Below are positions 49,516 to 60,684 of a stretch of DNA of 64,000 nucleotides, one piece after another. How positions within the stretch are numbered: the first letter of the stretch is position 1; the number at the start of each line of letters is the position of its first letter. Both the position numbers and the translations under genes were made by a program. Origin of the DNA: Nepenthes gracilis (lineage: Eukaryota > Streptophyta > Magnoliopsida > Caryophyllales > Nepenthaceae); the NCBI GenBank assembly GCA_033239525.1, contig BSYO01000003.1, positions 868,001 through 932,000 on the forward strand, written 5' to 3'. The notes beneath the pieces are model-generated. The model saw only the letters and a program-made list of their open reading frames with translations, had not been told where the DNA came from and ran no database searches.

Positions 49516-50585
49516 TTACTTGTCGGACTCAGATTGACCAAAGTGTGTTCAGCCAAGAACTTAATCATCTACAACGACTTAGAACTAGTTGTCAACTAAG
49601 TCCAAGAAAGTTTTGAGGCTTCCAACCCTTAACTTTCAAATATCTCTCCAAAGTCTAAGGCTTGACTTTAGCGTTCGATAGTGTCGAGGTGATCCACATC
49701 ACAAGGGAAGAGAATAAGAAAGTAGATCGACTAGCAAGGGTCATAGCAACTAGAGACCCTAAACAGTACACACGAGAAATTCTTAAAGTACTTAGAATTC
49801 CCAACATAGACGACCCAAAGCCAAATATGATATAGATAGTCGATACGAAAAACTGGATGACTTCTTTGTAAAATATCTGTCTAATGGCATAATACCAGAG
49901 AACCCAGATGAAGCTAAACGCATGAAAAAGATAGTAGACTGGTATACCATCATAGATGGAAAGTTATACTGACGTGGGTACTATGTCCCACACCTATGAT
50001 GTCTTACATTAGAAGAAGCTGACTGCACGTTGGGAAAGGTACACTTTGGCATTTGTGGATCTTATGTTGGGGGTAAGAACCTTACTTTCAAACTCATGCG
50101 ATAAGGTTACTACTAGCTTGCCATGAAGCATGACACCATGGACTTTGTATGAAACTGTGATAATTGCCAGATCCATGGAAACCTCACCCAACAACCACAT
50201 ATAGAGCTCTGAGCCTTACAGTCACCCTATTCATTCGCATAATGGGGGCTCAATATTCTTGGATCCCTTCCAGCTGCATCCGAATAGAGAAAATTGGTGA
50301 TCGTAGGGATTAACTACTTCATAAAATGGGTCGAGGCCATCCCTTTAGCTCGGATTACGAAACAAAATGTAATGAAATTCATCTGTCAGAGCATTTTATA
50401 TAGATTTAGTGTTTCAGAAGTTATAGGGACTGATCATGGGACCCTGTTTACCAACAAGCAGTTTAAAAAATATTGTGTTAATTTGAGGATATGACTGGTT
50501 CACACCTCCATTGGTTATCTGCAAACCAACGGATAAGTAAAGGTTATCAACGACACACTACTACATACTTTGAAAATGAAGCTTG
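49516..50585 (+). pseudogene. Tat RNase H end and integrase core remnant
   Basis: After the deletion, 'VGLRLTKV..AKNLIIYNDLELVVN' (49525-49599) is the C-terminal half of RNase H, followed by 'VEVIHITREENKKVDRLARV' (~49684-49745). The integrase zinc-binding region ('YTIIDGKLY', 'CDNCQIHGN') leads to the core. The first catalytic Asp is Asn ('WGLNILGSLP', codon 50252-50254), and a conserved Asp in the V.DYFTKW block is also Asn (50312-50314). The second core Asp survives in 'GTDHGTLF'. The frame stops repeatedly. The sequence breaks at the solo LTR. Confidence 0.75.
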
Positions 50586-50588
50586 AAG

Positions 50589-50999
50589 TGATGCGGACAT
50601 CTGGGACGAAGATTTGGTTTAATTTTCCATCCAAATTAGATTTAATTTTCTTTCTATAATAGTTTTAATTATTAATTAGATTAGATTTGATTTTTTATTT
50701 AGTAAAGAATTAACTTTATTTTGCTTTGATTTTATTTCTTGATTTGGCGTTATTTGGTGGTGATTTTATTTTTAATTATCTTAGGTATCGGGTTCTCTAT
50801 ATAAGAACATCTATTTCTATTGTTTAAGGAATGATTGAATGAATGAATGTTTTGAGATTTTGTGAGATTGAATAATTGTGACTTCATTCATTCTCTCCTC
50901 CTTAATTTCTTCTCTTTCTTGTCTCTATCCCTCTAATATCTATTCTTGTCTCTACCTCTCTATTTCACTTCCCTACTTTTTTTCCTCTTCCCTACGTCA
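50589..50999 (+). repeat. Solo LTR inside Tat integrase (same family as 3898-4306)
   Basis: This 411-bp sequence starts TGATGCGG and ends CTACGTCA. It aligns end to end with the chromovirus LTR at 3898-4306, sharing tctctatataagaa, ctatttctattgttt and the tcttgtctcta(c/t)c runs. Integrase coding resumes immediately after it ('DKLPSILWSYR' at ~51021-51053). Flanking 5-mers are TGAAG and GAAAT, so no clean target duplication is visible. Confidence 0.85.
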
Positions 51000-51000
51000 G

Positions 51001-51490
51001 AAATTGTTGGGGGGCTCATGAGTGGATAAATTGCCATCCATATTATGGTCATATAGAATGACGCCCTAAGAGCCGACCCATAAAATGCTATTCAGTATGT
51101 GTTATGGAACCGAGGCTGTCATTCTAATAAAGGTCAGATTGCCTAATCTCTGAGTCAAATATTTTGATCCACTCAACAACTCTAAGACACTCCAGAAAAA
51201 TCTTGATCTACTTGAAGAGGCACGGGACATGGCATGTTTGCGAACAACGACCTACTAACAACGGATTGCTCAATATTATAACAAGAAGGTGAAACCATGC
51301 CAATTTAAGGTATGAGATTTAGTCTTATGAAGTATTAAAGTGACCGGTAAGAATGCTGATCGGAACAAGTTCTCGCCCAATTGAGAAGGGTATTTCCTTG
51401 TATCAGTAATTCTTCAAAATGGGATGTACAAGTTATGCACCTGAGTGGCAAACTTGTCTCTAGGATATAGAATCTTTCTCACATTAAGAA
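51001..51490 (+). pseudogene. Tat integrase C-terminal part, right of solo LTR
   Basis: The translation gives 'VDKLPSILWSYRMTP' (with TGA for the preceding Trp), 'CYGTEAVI'-like text around 51105-51130, 'AQYYNKKVKP' (~51272-51300) and 'NKFSPN.EGYFLVS'. These match the ends of gypsy integrases (LWAYRTT, YGTEAVIP, Y.N..V.P, GP..V). It confirms that one integrase gene was split by the LTR. Confidence 0.75.
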
Positions 51491-52129
51491 ATACTATCAG
51501 TAAATGTACATCTAGCTCAAGTAAAGTTAGCATGCATCATCTGGAATGCTTGAAAAATATGTTACATTTTATTAATAAAATGATTATTTATTTGCACTTT
51601 GTTCATATGAATACTTGTTTGTCAATTCATAAAATTACATGACCTAGTTCGCCCCTAAGTTAGATGAAGTCCCTTCACCTTCCCCTCAAGCCATTACTTG
51701 ATGGTCAACGAAACTCAATTATGTTATTAAGCAGCCCTAACGAGGTCGAATTGTAAAACTTGGTCACAATATCAAGCGGCCCTCATGAAGCCAACGGCTA
51801 AAAACTTAGGGAGCTTTTTAAAGCACGAATGCGAAAACCTTTAGTTAAAGGAGATAGTATTATCAGCTAACCATCGTTCAAAAACTTAAATCAGATACAC
51901 TAAAGCTGTGATGCCCTCTTGCATGGCCAAGGGTCAGTAACTGCAATTGGATGACGGCTTAAGCTACCTCAAGAGCCCAACAATTAATTCTCAAATGCCC
52001 GGCTAGCATATATATATATATATATATATATGCATAAATAATAAAGAGAGAGAAAAGATAGACACAAATTTCACAATATAATTTTATTCATTTACAAAAA
52101 AGTACAAGTATGAGATACAACATTTATTC
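51491..52129. other. Spacer between Tat integrase and antisense ORF
   Basis: Non-coding element DNA with a (TA)n run at about 52009-52031. No ORF is recognised. In this lineage a long untranslated stretch between pol and the antisense ORF is normal. Confidence 0.5.
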
Positions 52130-53211
52130 TAAGGGAGAATCATTTTGAGGCTATGAGGTCTCCGGCAGAGGCTCCTAAGACTCCACATCATCCTTAGGAC
52201 GGTATAGCACATCTGATTTATTATGTGCACTAGCGTTCCTTAGATGAAATATGGAAATGGAAATACTTGGAACCACTATCTTAATAATGTATCGACAAAG
52301 TTCGATACTATCTCAGTATTTGTGCTCCATCACTTGCCTTATATCGTTCGGACAAATGGAAGTCACAAGCTTGTTCTCTAGTTTAAAATTCTAATCACGA
52401 AGAAAAGCGTACTTTTGCTTTGCTTTAGACAACTCGTGTTCAAGATGAGAAACACACTCCTCCAAGGCGATGAACTTCTCATTCTCAATATAGTTCTAAA
52501 ACAGGCGGTCAGTAGTGGAGGCAAGATGATGTGCTAGTTTTTAAAGTTGTAGAAGAAGAATAAGTTAGAAACCACAAAACAACAACAAAGAAACTTAGAA
52601 GAAGTTCGGTCAATACCTTAAAGAACAATGAGCTCCCTATGGAAACATCATTTGTAGGAACTTCTAAAACTTCTTGAACTTCTAGTTCCAAGGGCTCTGC
52701 AATGGCCATCTTAGCTACCTTACTAACTCTTTCGGTATAAACTTCCTCCTAGATCTCAAAAGCTGGGGGCTCAAAACCAGACGCTCCGACTGCTCCTTTG
52801 GATATTGCTTCCCCATCGATCTCGGGCACAGGGGCCTCCAAGCATGGCACATCTGCCATCTCAACTCTTCCCTCGGTCTCGCTCTCATCTCTAACCTAAG
52901 GCACCGAGGACTTAGAAGAAGGTTCCTCAACAACCTCAATAGAAAGTTCTAGGATGGCCATCTCTGGGATACGGCCTTTAGAACTTCGACTTGAGGCATT
53001 TTCTCGACCTCCCCAGACTGAGTCTCATTGATCCAAAAAACACCCTCGGCAAAGTTGCAAGAAGGTCAGGCAGGGGCTTCTTGGATAGAGATGACAGAAT
53101 AGCTAGCTCTCTATATGAAGTAGGGATTAGAGCCGAGATAGAAACATCTCCTACTCCAACCTCAGGGTCGTCCATAGTAGCAGATTCTAAGTACTCATAG
53201 CCTTCATTAGG

Positions 53212-56200
53212 TGTGATGACCGAACCCAAAATATCAAATATAGCTTGGATCACTCACGCGAAAACCACAAAATTTAAAATTATCCATAATATTCTATAAT
53301 AACAACAAAATTAAATTAAACTATTATAAAATTCATCAATACATTATATAATTATCTCGAAATAACAACCGTTAAGAATCACAGGTCGCAACCCAAATGA
53401 AAACTACTCAATTTTTGTCAATAACATATCTAGTTTATCTCCAACTGATAAAAAATATCTAACCTCCACAAATCGCTTTACCTGAACTCCCGCAGCAAAA
53501 GTAGGATTCCACGGTCTGTGCTATACAATCAGCTCAATTTGGAGCCAAAAAAACACAATGGTGAGCCAAAACCCATTAAGTGATCAAAATAAAAAATACT
53601 AATAATAATAACGATCTCGGATACCATCTACCAAGGTCTTAACATACTTTGAAAACCTACTATATCCGAGACAGATTACAACACGTCGTAAATACGACTT
53701 TAGGCAAAATAGGTCACACTTGACCCACACATCTCAAAGATAATAAGAATACCAATAAACTAGCGAAAATCCCTCAGAATCTGACATCAAGAGATATGCA
53801 AGGATTCGCTGGTCCGAATGTCAGCGTGAATGACCTGAACATCAATATCGATAAATAACATGGATTCCACCAAATCTGAATATCCTAAAATCTGACCCAT
53901 GGATTCTACAGAATATAACTCGTGGATTCAACCGAATCCCAAACTCACCAGATATCAACAATGATGAAACATCACAATGAATCTCCTTGGACCTTATTCT
54001 ACCATAGTTAACCAAAGACCGCGTATTTATGCCCCCGACGACTAGATAAGTGCAACGAGGTTATCCCTGGCATCCAACTACCCCTACAGTCCTTCCAGAG
54101 GCTGTACCCGAGCATACCGATGCTACCTCCGATACCCTCACCAATGATATCCCAGATATCATCCCCTACGATGGTCACTAGGTTATAAGCATCCCTCTTG
54201 ACTCACTGTACGAAATATCAAGAATTTGATTATCAATTTAAATTTGAGGTCACCACTGTACGAAATAATAAGAATCTCCTTGGATCTTATTCTGCCACCG
54301 TGAACCAAAGGCCGCGCATTTACACCCCCGACGGCTGGGTAAGTGCAACGAGGTTATCCATGGTATCCAACTACCATTACAGTCATCCCAGATGTTGTAC
54401 CCGTAGCATGTCGATACCATCCGCGATACCGATCGCCAAATAATATCCCTGATATCATCTCCTACGATGGTCACATGGCTATAAGCATCCCTCCACAACA
54501 TACCTCATTACCACCATGATACGAAAATAGTATTGGATAAGTGTAGACCACGCTAAGGTGTCGTAGCTTCCCATTTGACCAAATACCTTAGTATTTTCAT
54601 ACGCTCTCCTTAACTTTGACCGTAGAAAGCTAAACATCCAGTACTCACATAATCGAATATAACGCAAAAGAAGCTTTGCAAGTACAACAATAAATATGTT
54701 GGTCGATGCTGACAATGACTGTACTCACACCATTAAATCCAACACAAAGAAATTTATCACGGAACGAACAAAGAATGAACATAGACTGAGATATAATTTA
54801 TATGCTTAACTCAACCACTTAACTATTCTTCTATTCTGTTCCGGTGCGATGCCTACAATTAAGGCCAATATATAAATCAATTGATTCCAACATATATCAT
54901 ATTTTATTTTAATTTATTTACACATGACCATGAAATTAAATAATGTTCTTAACCCCCATCTTCTAAAAGTTAACATTTATGGTCAATTTATGGGTTCTTC
55001 CATGCACAACCCAATTCATCATAATTTACATCCATTTTACTAACACCCACTCTCAAACATACATCCTTGCTCAAATTATACACAGACTGTCAGCATATAT
55101 ATAAGTATGTATATTTATTTATCTTCAACCCAAAAATATATTTATATTTATATCAACATAAACACACTCTACCACACGCACACACGCTCACCACGCACCT
55201 TTGCACACACACTTAGCCGCATACACACACAAAGATACCGTGTATTTATGCACATGTATATACACACACATATACACACGTATACACTCACACACGCAGC
55301 ACACATACACTGCCTTTCCTTCCACACACCAACGTGCACACATGGCAGCACACACACCCAACTACACACACACACAGGCACGCACACTGCAACACTCGCT
55401 AACACACTGCCAACATCCCACTGGCAGCAGCACTCACACGCTGATCTCCCGCACTCTGCTACACACAAACCTTACGCACACACCCATGCACGGCTGCACA
55501 CACGGCAGCAGCTATGCCACCACTCTCACTATACACCAACACGCACATACCACACACAGTGCACTCCTGCACTTACACACCCGCACACATATGAATACAT
55601 ACACCCAATTATCCACGCGTGATTATACCCACTAGCAATACCCATTCACGCAACCAAAGCTTAGTACAAATTTTCACCGTTCCACTTCCTGAAGCGATCG
55701 AGCAGAGAGCGAATGCTCTGTTTTCGATCCCAATTTTCACATCACAGAGATACAGTCGATTACGGCACAAATGAGCATCAGAGAGAGGAAAGAAACGATT
55801 TACTGACAGAAATTAGAAATTATACTTGCAATGAAGGAAGAAGTGAAATAATGAGGATTTGTTTGCAATTAGAGGAGAAATGACAGTAAAGAGATTTCAC
55901 TTGCCTTAATTCTTTGCTTTTCTTCCGGCAACGGCGGCAACGCCACAAATTGACGACGGCGACTCCAATTGCGGCGATGGCTTTGGGCTAGATTCACGAA
56001 GGCGACTGGCAACGGTAGCGGCGAAGAACAATGGCTTGGCCCTTTTCTCACTCTTTGCTACTCCAAAGAATCGGCTTCCATATATGAGTTGGCCACCGAG
56101 AGGAAGAAGGAAATCGGCTACTCCAACCGTTCGGCAGAAGGAGGCATCGTCGCAGCCAATTTCGGCCGGTGGTTTCTCCTGCTTTCGCTCCTTCTTCGTT

Positions 56201-56246
56201 CGCCTCTCTCTCTCTCTCTCTCATTTGTTCTTCCTCTTCTTCATCT

Positions 56247-56277
<31 letters not shown>

Positions 56278-56697
56278 GTTATTTATTTATTTATTTATCT
56301 TTATATTATTATTATTATTATTAAATAAAAATATATATATTATAATTATTATTTATCATTATATTATATTTATTATTATAAATATATTTTAATATTATTT
56401 AATTAATTATCTAACTTTCACTATAATAATATTTTAATCTAAGTTTCTAATATTTTAATTTTCTTTAAATTAATTATATTTTCAGTAAATAAATACTAAT
56501 AAATTAAAATTTATCAGATAAATATTTATTTAATTAGTTTAATTTAAGAATTAACTAAATTTTCTATTTAACTCTAAACTTTAAATCAATGGTCTAAATA
56601 TCTAACATAATTACTAAAATAGTCAAATAATTATTCTAATTAATTAGATAACTTATTTTCATAAAATAATAAATTCAAAAATATTTGATACGTTATA
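53212..56697 (+). repeat. Giant solo LTR, 3486 bp, with target duplication TTAGG
   Basis: It starts TGTGATGACCGAACCC and ends ATACGTTATA (expected ..TTACA). It is flanked by TTAGG at 53207-53211 and 56698-56702. It contains a 'gtgagccaaaaccca' block (53561), a 293-bp-period tandem duplication (53980-54493), a CA-rich tract (55140-55600), a GC-richer part (55920-56200), a CT run (56205-56221) and an ATT run. The long frames at 55107-55635 are products of the CA repeat, not genes. Confidence 0.8.
53980..54493. repeat. Two-copy tandem duplication, period 293 bp
   Basis: Units at 53980-54198 and 54273-54493 both run from aatctccttgga(c/t)cttattct to ataagcatccctc. They share gtgcaacgaggttatcc and cctacgatggtcac. 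They are separated by about 75 bp. The duplication lies inside the giant LTR, probably in its U3 part. Confidence 0.85.
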
Positions 56698-57226
56698 TTA
56701 GGTCTGACGGTCCCAAATGTTTGAGCGGAAAAAAGAATAGGAATTGGGCCCATCCTCATTGACGACCCCTTTGCCCTAACTACTTGGTCAATAGTTCATC
56801 ATCGTCAGAGGACCTGGTCAGGACCTCCTGACGTTTGGGTGCCTGGGAAGAAGGCTCGTTTATGCGTAGTGGCCGCTGTTTTCTTTTCGGTTTGCTTTTC
56901 GGGGCCAATGATACAGGGAATGCATCCGACCCCTCCAAAAGAGGTTTCCATTTGGCCTATGCCAAAGACACAGTCAGCAGCCATCGATTCTTCTATTCTC
57001 ATTAAAAGAATCGGCTTTTTCCTTAATGAGGTCTGTCAATACTTTCATTGACTCCTTGTGCTCAAGCACTTCAGCATTAAAAGACCCTGTAACTCGACCC
57101 CATTCATTGGAAAACCCTCCATCCAAATGGCATTGCTAAAAATGAAAAAAAAAAAATGATCTTTTCACCATTTTGTTGAGTCAGGGTTTTTCCTACTCAG
57201 CACAAAATCAGGGTTTGAAGAGATTG

Positions 57227-57760
57227 TGTCATGAACTCAGACCACGTATATCAATTTAAATAATTAATTATAATTTCTAAAATTTAAAATTCCAAGTAAA
57301 TTTAATAAATCATACTAAATTTTAAAAATTTGGGTATGACAAATCAAATATATAGAATCCGATAAATCAAAAATTCACTCAGGACCTCATAGAACAACTA
57401 TTCGGATAAAATAATCATGACCTGTGCCAAACAATTGTAAGAAAAAGATCAAATAATAATAACAATACATCCATATAAAAGATCTACCAAAGAAATCTCC
57501 ATACACAATCCAAAGGCCCACATACGACTGACTCCAACAGTCTAAGACAATCCAACAGAATCAATCCATAAATTAAATACTACCAATACTATTTATTTAA
57601 ATAAATATAAGAAAAATACGATATCACGTCGAAACTCGATTATGCTCTTGAACTTTATTTTACACAAAAATAAAGTTAATATTACATAAAAGTTAAAATT
57701 ACAATTTTGAACTTTTGTAAAAGAATTTTACATATAATATTTTAATTATTCTAAAAGTTC
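57227..57760 (+). repeat. LTR fragment, same family as 20384-22837
   Basis: It starts TGTCATGAACTCAGACC and aligns with the first ~180 bp of the LTR at 20384. It is preceded by GATTG and has no visible right end. It runs into the promoter region of the potassium transporter gene, so it is either truncated or too diverged to follow. Confidence 0.55.
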
Positions 57761-58127
57761 CCACACTTGCACCAACCGAAGAGGTGTCTACAGCATGGAT
57801 CATCAGTGGCAGGACCCTGGCGGCCACCATGGCATCTTTCACTCAAGTTGCCAAGCTGTGCCGCTAACGAACAACTCTCGCTCTCGCGATCTCTTTCTCA
57901 TACCCATCGTCTTTTCAATTCCCGTGTTAGGCTGTCTGTTATTTTCTCCCTAAATAGAAACTTTCACTGTCGAACCTTCAAACCCTCCAAATTCTCAATG
58001 ACTAGTGTTCCGTTAACGTCAACTGAGTTTCAATTAATTTCTCTTAGCTCTATCATATCAGATTCTCAATCTTCAGTTGTTGACATCTGAGCAGGGACTA
58101 TAGATAGGACAGTGAATGAGTTTTCCA
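57761..58127 (+). promoter_or_regulatory. Promoter/5' leader of KUP7-type gene
   Basis: The stretch before the start codon has a CT-rich run (57880-57910) and GC-richer sequence typical of plant leaders. A 107-codon frame at 57767-58090 ends just before the gene. It shows no family match and is best read as leader sequence. If transcription starts upstream of 57767 it would be a long uORF. Confidence 0.45.
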
Positions 58128-58370
58128 ATGGCTGAGGATGGAGAAGAGAGAGAGAGATTGGTCAAGATGGATTCAGTGGAATCGCGGTGGGTGTTTCAGG
58201 ACGAGGATGAATCGGGGATCGAAGACGACGAGGGATCGCCGGGGCGGATGGATATGGAATCGGAGGACGAAGATAATGTCGAGCAGAGATTGATCCGCAC
58301 TGGTCCGAGAATCGATTATTTTGACGTCGAGGCCCTTGAAGTCCCCGGCGCGCATCGTAATGACTTTGAG
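58128..58370 (+). CDS. KUP7: KUP/HAK potassium transporter 7-type, exon 1
   Basis: KUP/HAK/KT proteins are K+ uptake or K+/H+ transporters with 10-14 membrane spans. Only the cytosolic N-terminus is in the window: 81 codons from ATG 58128 to GAG|GTGCGT at 58370. It carries 'MDSVESRWVFQDEDESGIEDD' as short blocks (MDSVESRWVFQ, DEDESGIEDDEG), an acidic 'ESEDEDN', then 'RLIRTGPRIDYFDVEALEVPG' (RLIRTGP, FDVEALEVPGAHRND). These are hallmark strings of the POT7/KUP7 subgroup. An in-frame ATG at 58116 would add MSFP, but family members start MAE.., so 58128 is preferred. The family continues with a membrane-spanning region starting 'GRK..LAFQTLGVVFGD', which is not found before 64000, so intron 1 exceeds 5.6 kb. 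Confidence 0.9.
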
Positions 58371-58525
58371 GTGCGTATTTGAACGCGCTTAGTTCCCGCT
58401 CGTTTGTCCTTGCGATTTGATTGTCTGCGAAATACGGTCTAGGATATTTTGATTTGAAAGTCGGTTGTTCTGTTAAGATTGTTTTTTTGACTTGTTTGAC
58501 GTTGAAGGGGAATAATCTTGCCCTT

Positions 58526-58581
58526 GAGCTCGAGTTACTCTGATTTTAGTATTGAGCTCGAGTTACTCTGATTTTAGTATT
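58526..58581. repeat. Perfect 28-bp tandem duplication in KUP7 intron 1
   Basis: Units 58526-58553 and 58554-58581 are identical (each begins gagctcgagttactctg). The lack of differences suggests a recent duplication. It lies about 155 bp after the exon 1 donor. Confidence 0.95.
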
Positions 58582-60400
58582 GGAGTTTGCTTATGTGGAA
58601 ATAGGCTTCAGTTATATTTTTGATGACGATTTTCTACTGTTGGTTAGATCTAGGATGCAGATCTCTGCAAATTTTGTCTGAGGATTTTTCTAGGTGTCAG
58701 ATTTGGCAGGGTTGTAACAGACTTTATTTTCATCATCCGTTGCTGGTTAGTTTAGTTTAGGCTATTATGGGGCACTAGAATGATGGCTTAATTGAAAACC
58801 TGTAGTACTCTAGTTCATGCGTTGTTTAGATGTTAGATGGCAGATTTTTGATCCCGATTGGTATCATGTTCGTAAGTCCACATAGATTCCCCCTTTTGTA
58901 TGCATCATATTTTACATGCATACATATGTATAGATGCACTTACCAACAAACGTTGTGGGGGCTGCTTATAATCTTCGATTATGAAAGAAATTATAAGAGC
59001 AGTACGTGTGTGATAGTAAGATGTTGTTGAAAGAAAATGGTATAGGTTAAAAAGGAAAAATGCATCATATGAATAGAGAGGGAGATGATTGCTGGTCTCT
59101 CTTGCCAGACGTGGAAAGGACTAGTAAAGCTTGCAGACTGCAAGGCGTTCCCCCCTGTAGCTGTGGCATCATGTTTAGATTCTCCTTCGGAATCATATCC
59201 TTGTTGTCAAGCCTAATAAATTTATATTAACAGGGTTTTTATTTGGTTTTTGCTCTATTGATTATATAATACTTCATGTTAACTATAAGATTTCATTTAT
59301 AAAAAGAAAAACTTCATGGATGGCAACAATGTTTCCAAATACAAACAGATCCTCAGGTTGAAGCCATCTCTTATTTGTACATGAATCTGCATGTCTGTGT
59401 TTTCACGTTCTTCCATTTTCCCTCTAGTAATTAACAAAATTGTAGCATGCTAACTAAGCCTGCAATCAAAATGACTAGAGGCACCTATGATGAAATATGA
59501 GCAAAACATACTCCAGCATAGGGTCTATTGTCTTAGCATTTTGGTGCAGTTGTTGGGTTGCCTGTGTGTTAAGGTTTTGGCCTGACAGTTTGGCTCACAA
59601 CTAATTTAAAGAAATTCAGATATTGGATGCTTGAACCTTGCAAGGTTTATATAAGCTCTCAAACTAGTTGTTGGGAGGTTGCTGTTGGAAACTAATCTAA
59701 ACTACAAGTCTCATTTTCCAAAAATTACTGTCCACTGATAATGAGTTAATATCAAGTGGTGGGTAGCAACAATATGCTTTAGAAGTCCTTTTCTTTTTGC
59801 TCGAGCAAGTTGAATTTATTTTCATTTGATGATGAATACTCAACTCTCCTTATCTATCGTTCAAATAATCCATATGATCAAATAGCAATCGAGCCAATAA
59901 ACTAAAGTGGCGCATTAATTGCACAAGACTTGATATAGCCAAGTCAAATGAGAAGATTTGCAGTTCACCTGTTGCTATTGCTATTTACTTGATGCAATGA
60001 GACGATTCACCTCTTGTTCCGTTCTCTCTTAATTGCTATGCAACATCTGAAGGAAAATTTCTCTCTTCCTAAAAGCATTACCAATCAAAGAGTTCCGGCC
60101 TCTTCAACTTGAAGGGTAGAATTGCAGAACTCCCAAATTCATAAATTGTTTGTTCTTTCACTTACTACTATTAATTCTACAGATTCAATACTTCTTTGAG
60201 AGGTTTCTCATGCATCTTTTTCTGTTGTGAAGCTGGATCACCAATTGCAGTAATCCAGATCACATACCATCCTGATGAATGGGAGTGTGAGGACTGATCC
60301 TGTTGACAATGGATATATTCATCACATTTATAGCAATGGTTTGCTTTATTTAACAGCCATAGGTCATTACACTTAGTAATTCATTTTGTGCATGAAAAAT
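58582..60400. other. KUP7 intron 1, no exon recognised
   Basis: No KUP exon, RNA gene or clear mobile-element domain is visible. The right-hand part may hold unreadable downstream sequence of the minus-strand copia element, whose RT block starts near 60435. Confidence 0.5.
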
Positions 60401-60434
60401 GCACTTACAAGTCGTCTCTATTTCATAATTATTC

Positions 60435-60684
60435 ATATTTGTCAAGGGAATAAAAGTTTCTAGGTAGTCTATATTGTAGGTTTGTGTGTACCAATTTGCT
60501 ACCAATCTTGCTTTATAACTTTTCAGTCGTAGGTTTGGGTGTACCCATTTGCAACCAATCTTGTTCTATATCTTTCTAGTGACCCATCCATTTTGTGTTT
60601 AAGGTTAAATATCCATTTGAACACCATCTTCTGTTTTCCCCTGGGAAGATAAACAATTTTCCATGTTTGCTTCCTCTCTGGAGC
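60435..60684 (-). pseudogene. copia RT N-terminal block with internal 53-bp duplication
   Basis: The minus-strand translation gives 'APERKQTWKIVYLPRGK', 'MVFKWIFNLKHKMDGSLERYRTRLVANGYTQTY' as short blocks (FKWIFNLK, MDGSLERY, RLVANGYTQTY), then a second 'ARLVANWYTQTYNIDYLETF'. In the family the order is W.LV.LP.GK, GCKWVF..K, G..ERYKARLVAKGYTQ..GIDY.ETF, so the RLVA..YTQTY motif should occur once. The cause is a 53-bp tandem duplication (60476-60528 and 60529-60581), which also shifts frame. Confidence 0.8.

Larger units (their letters stand above)
46485..57226 (+). mobile_element. Tat-lineage Ty3/gypsy element, decayed, with nested insertions
   Basis: The order is leader, gag, protease, RT, RNase H, integrase, then a minus-strand ORF. 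That set, with the antisense ORF downstream of integrase, is characteristic of the Tat lineage. It is broken by a 411-bp solo LTR (50589-50999) inside integrase and a 3486-bp solo LTR (53212-56697) inside the antisense ORF. No 3' LTR is seen; a different LTR fragment begins at 57227. All coding parts carry stops or shifts. Confidence 0.8.
52130..57226 (-). pseudogene. Antisense ORF of the Tat element, split by a 3.5-kb LTR
   Basis: The minus-strand coding remnants are 56698-57226 (N-terminal side) and 52130-53211 (C-terminal side). The N-terminal piece is basic/Ser-rich ('PKSKPKRKQRPLRINEPSSQAPKRQ' in shorter blocks: PKSKPKRKQ, RPLRINEPSS), then acidic 'SSDDDELL'. Past the LTR comes 'PNEGYEYLESATMDDPEVG', then a Glu/Val-rich stretch, and near the end a coiled-coil-like 'ENEKFIALEE..HLEHELSKAKQ' and 'FKLENKL' (~52480-52370). 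When the LTR and one TTAGG are ignored, the frame runs through the junction. Stops and frameshifts are present. Antisense ORFs of unknown function are described for Tat elements; this assignment rests on position and composition. Confidence 0.6.

Noticed and set aside
50584..51005. Target duplication for the 411-bp solo LTR
   Set aside because: Flanks TGAAG and GAAAT do not match, so none is claimed.
55107..55635. 171- and 144-codon His/Thr-rich frames
   Set aside because: Generated by a CA-rich repeat inside a giant LTR; frames are open in several phases.
57767..58090. 107-codon frame just upstream of KUP7
   Set aside because: Ser/Leu-rich low-complexity leader sequence with no match; at most a uORF.
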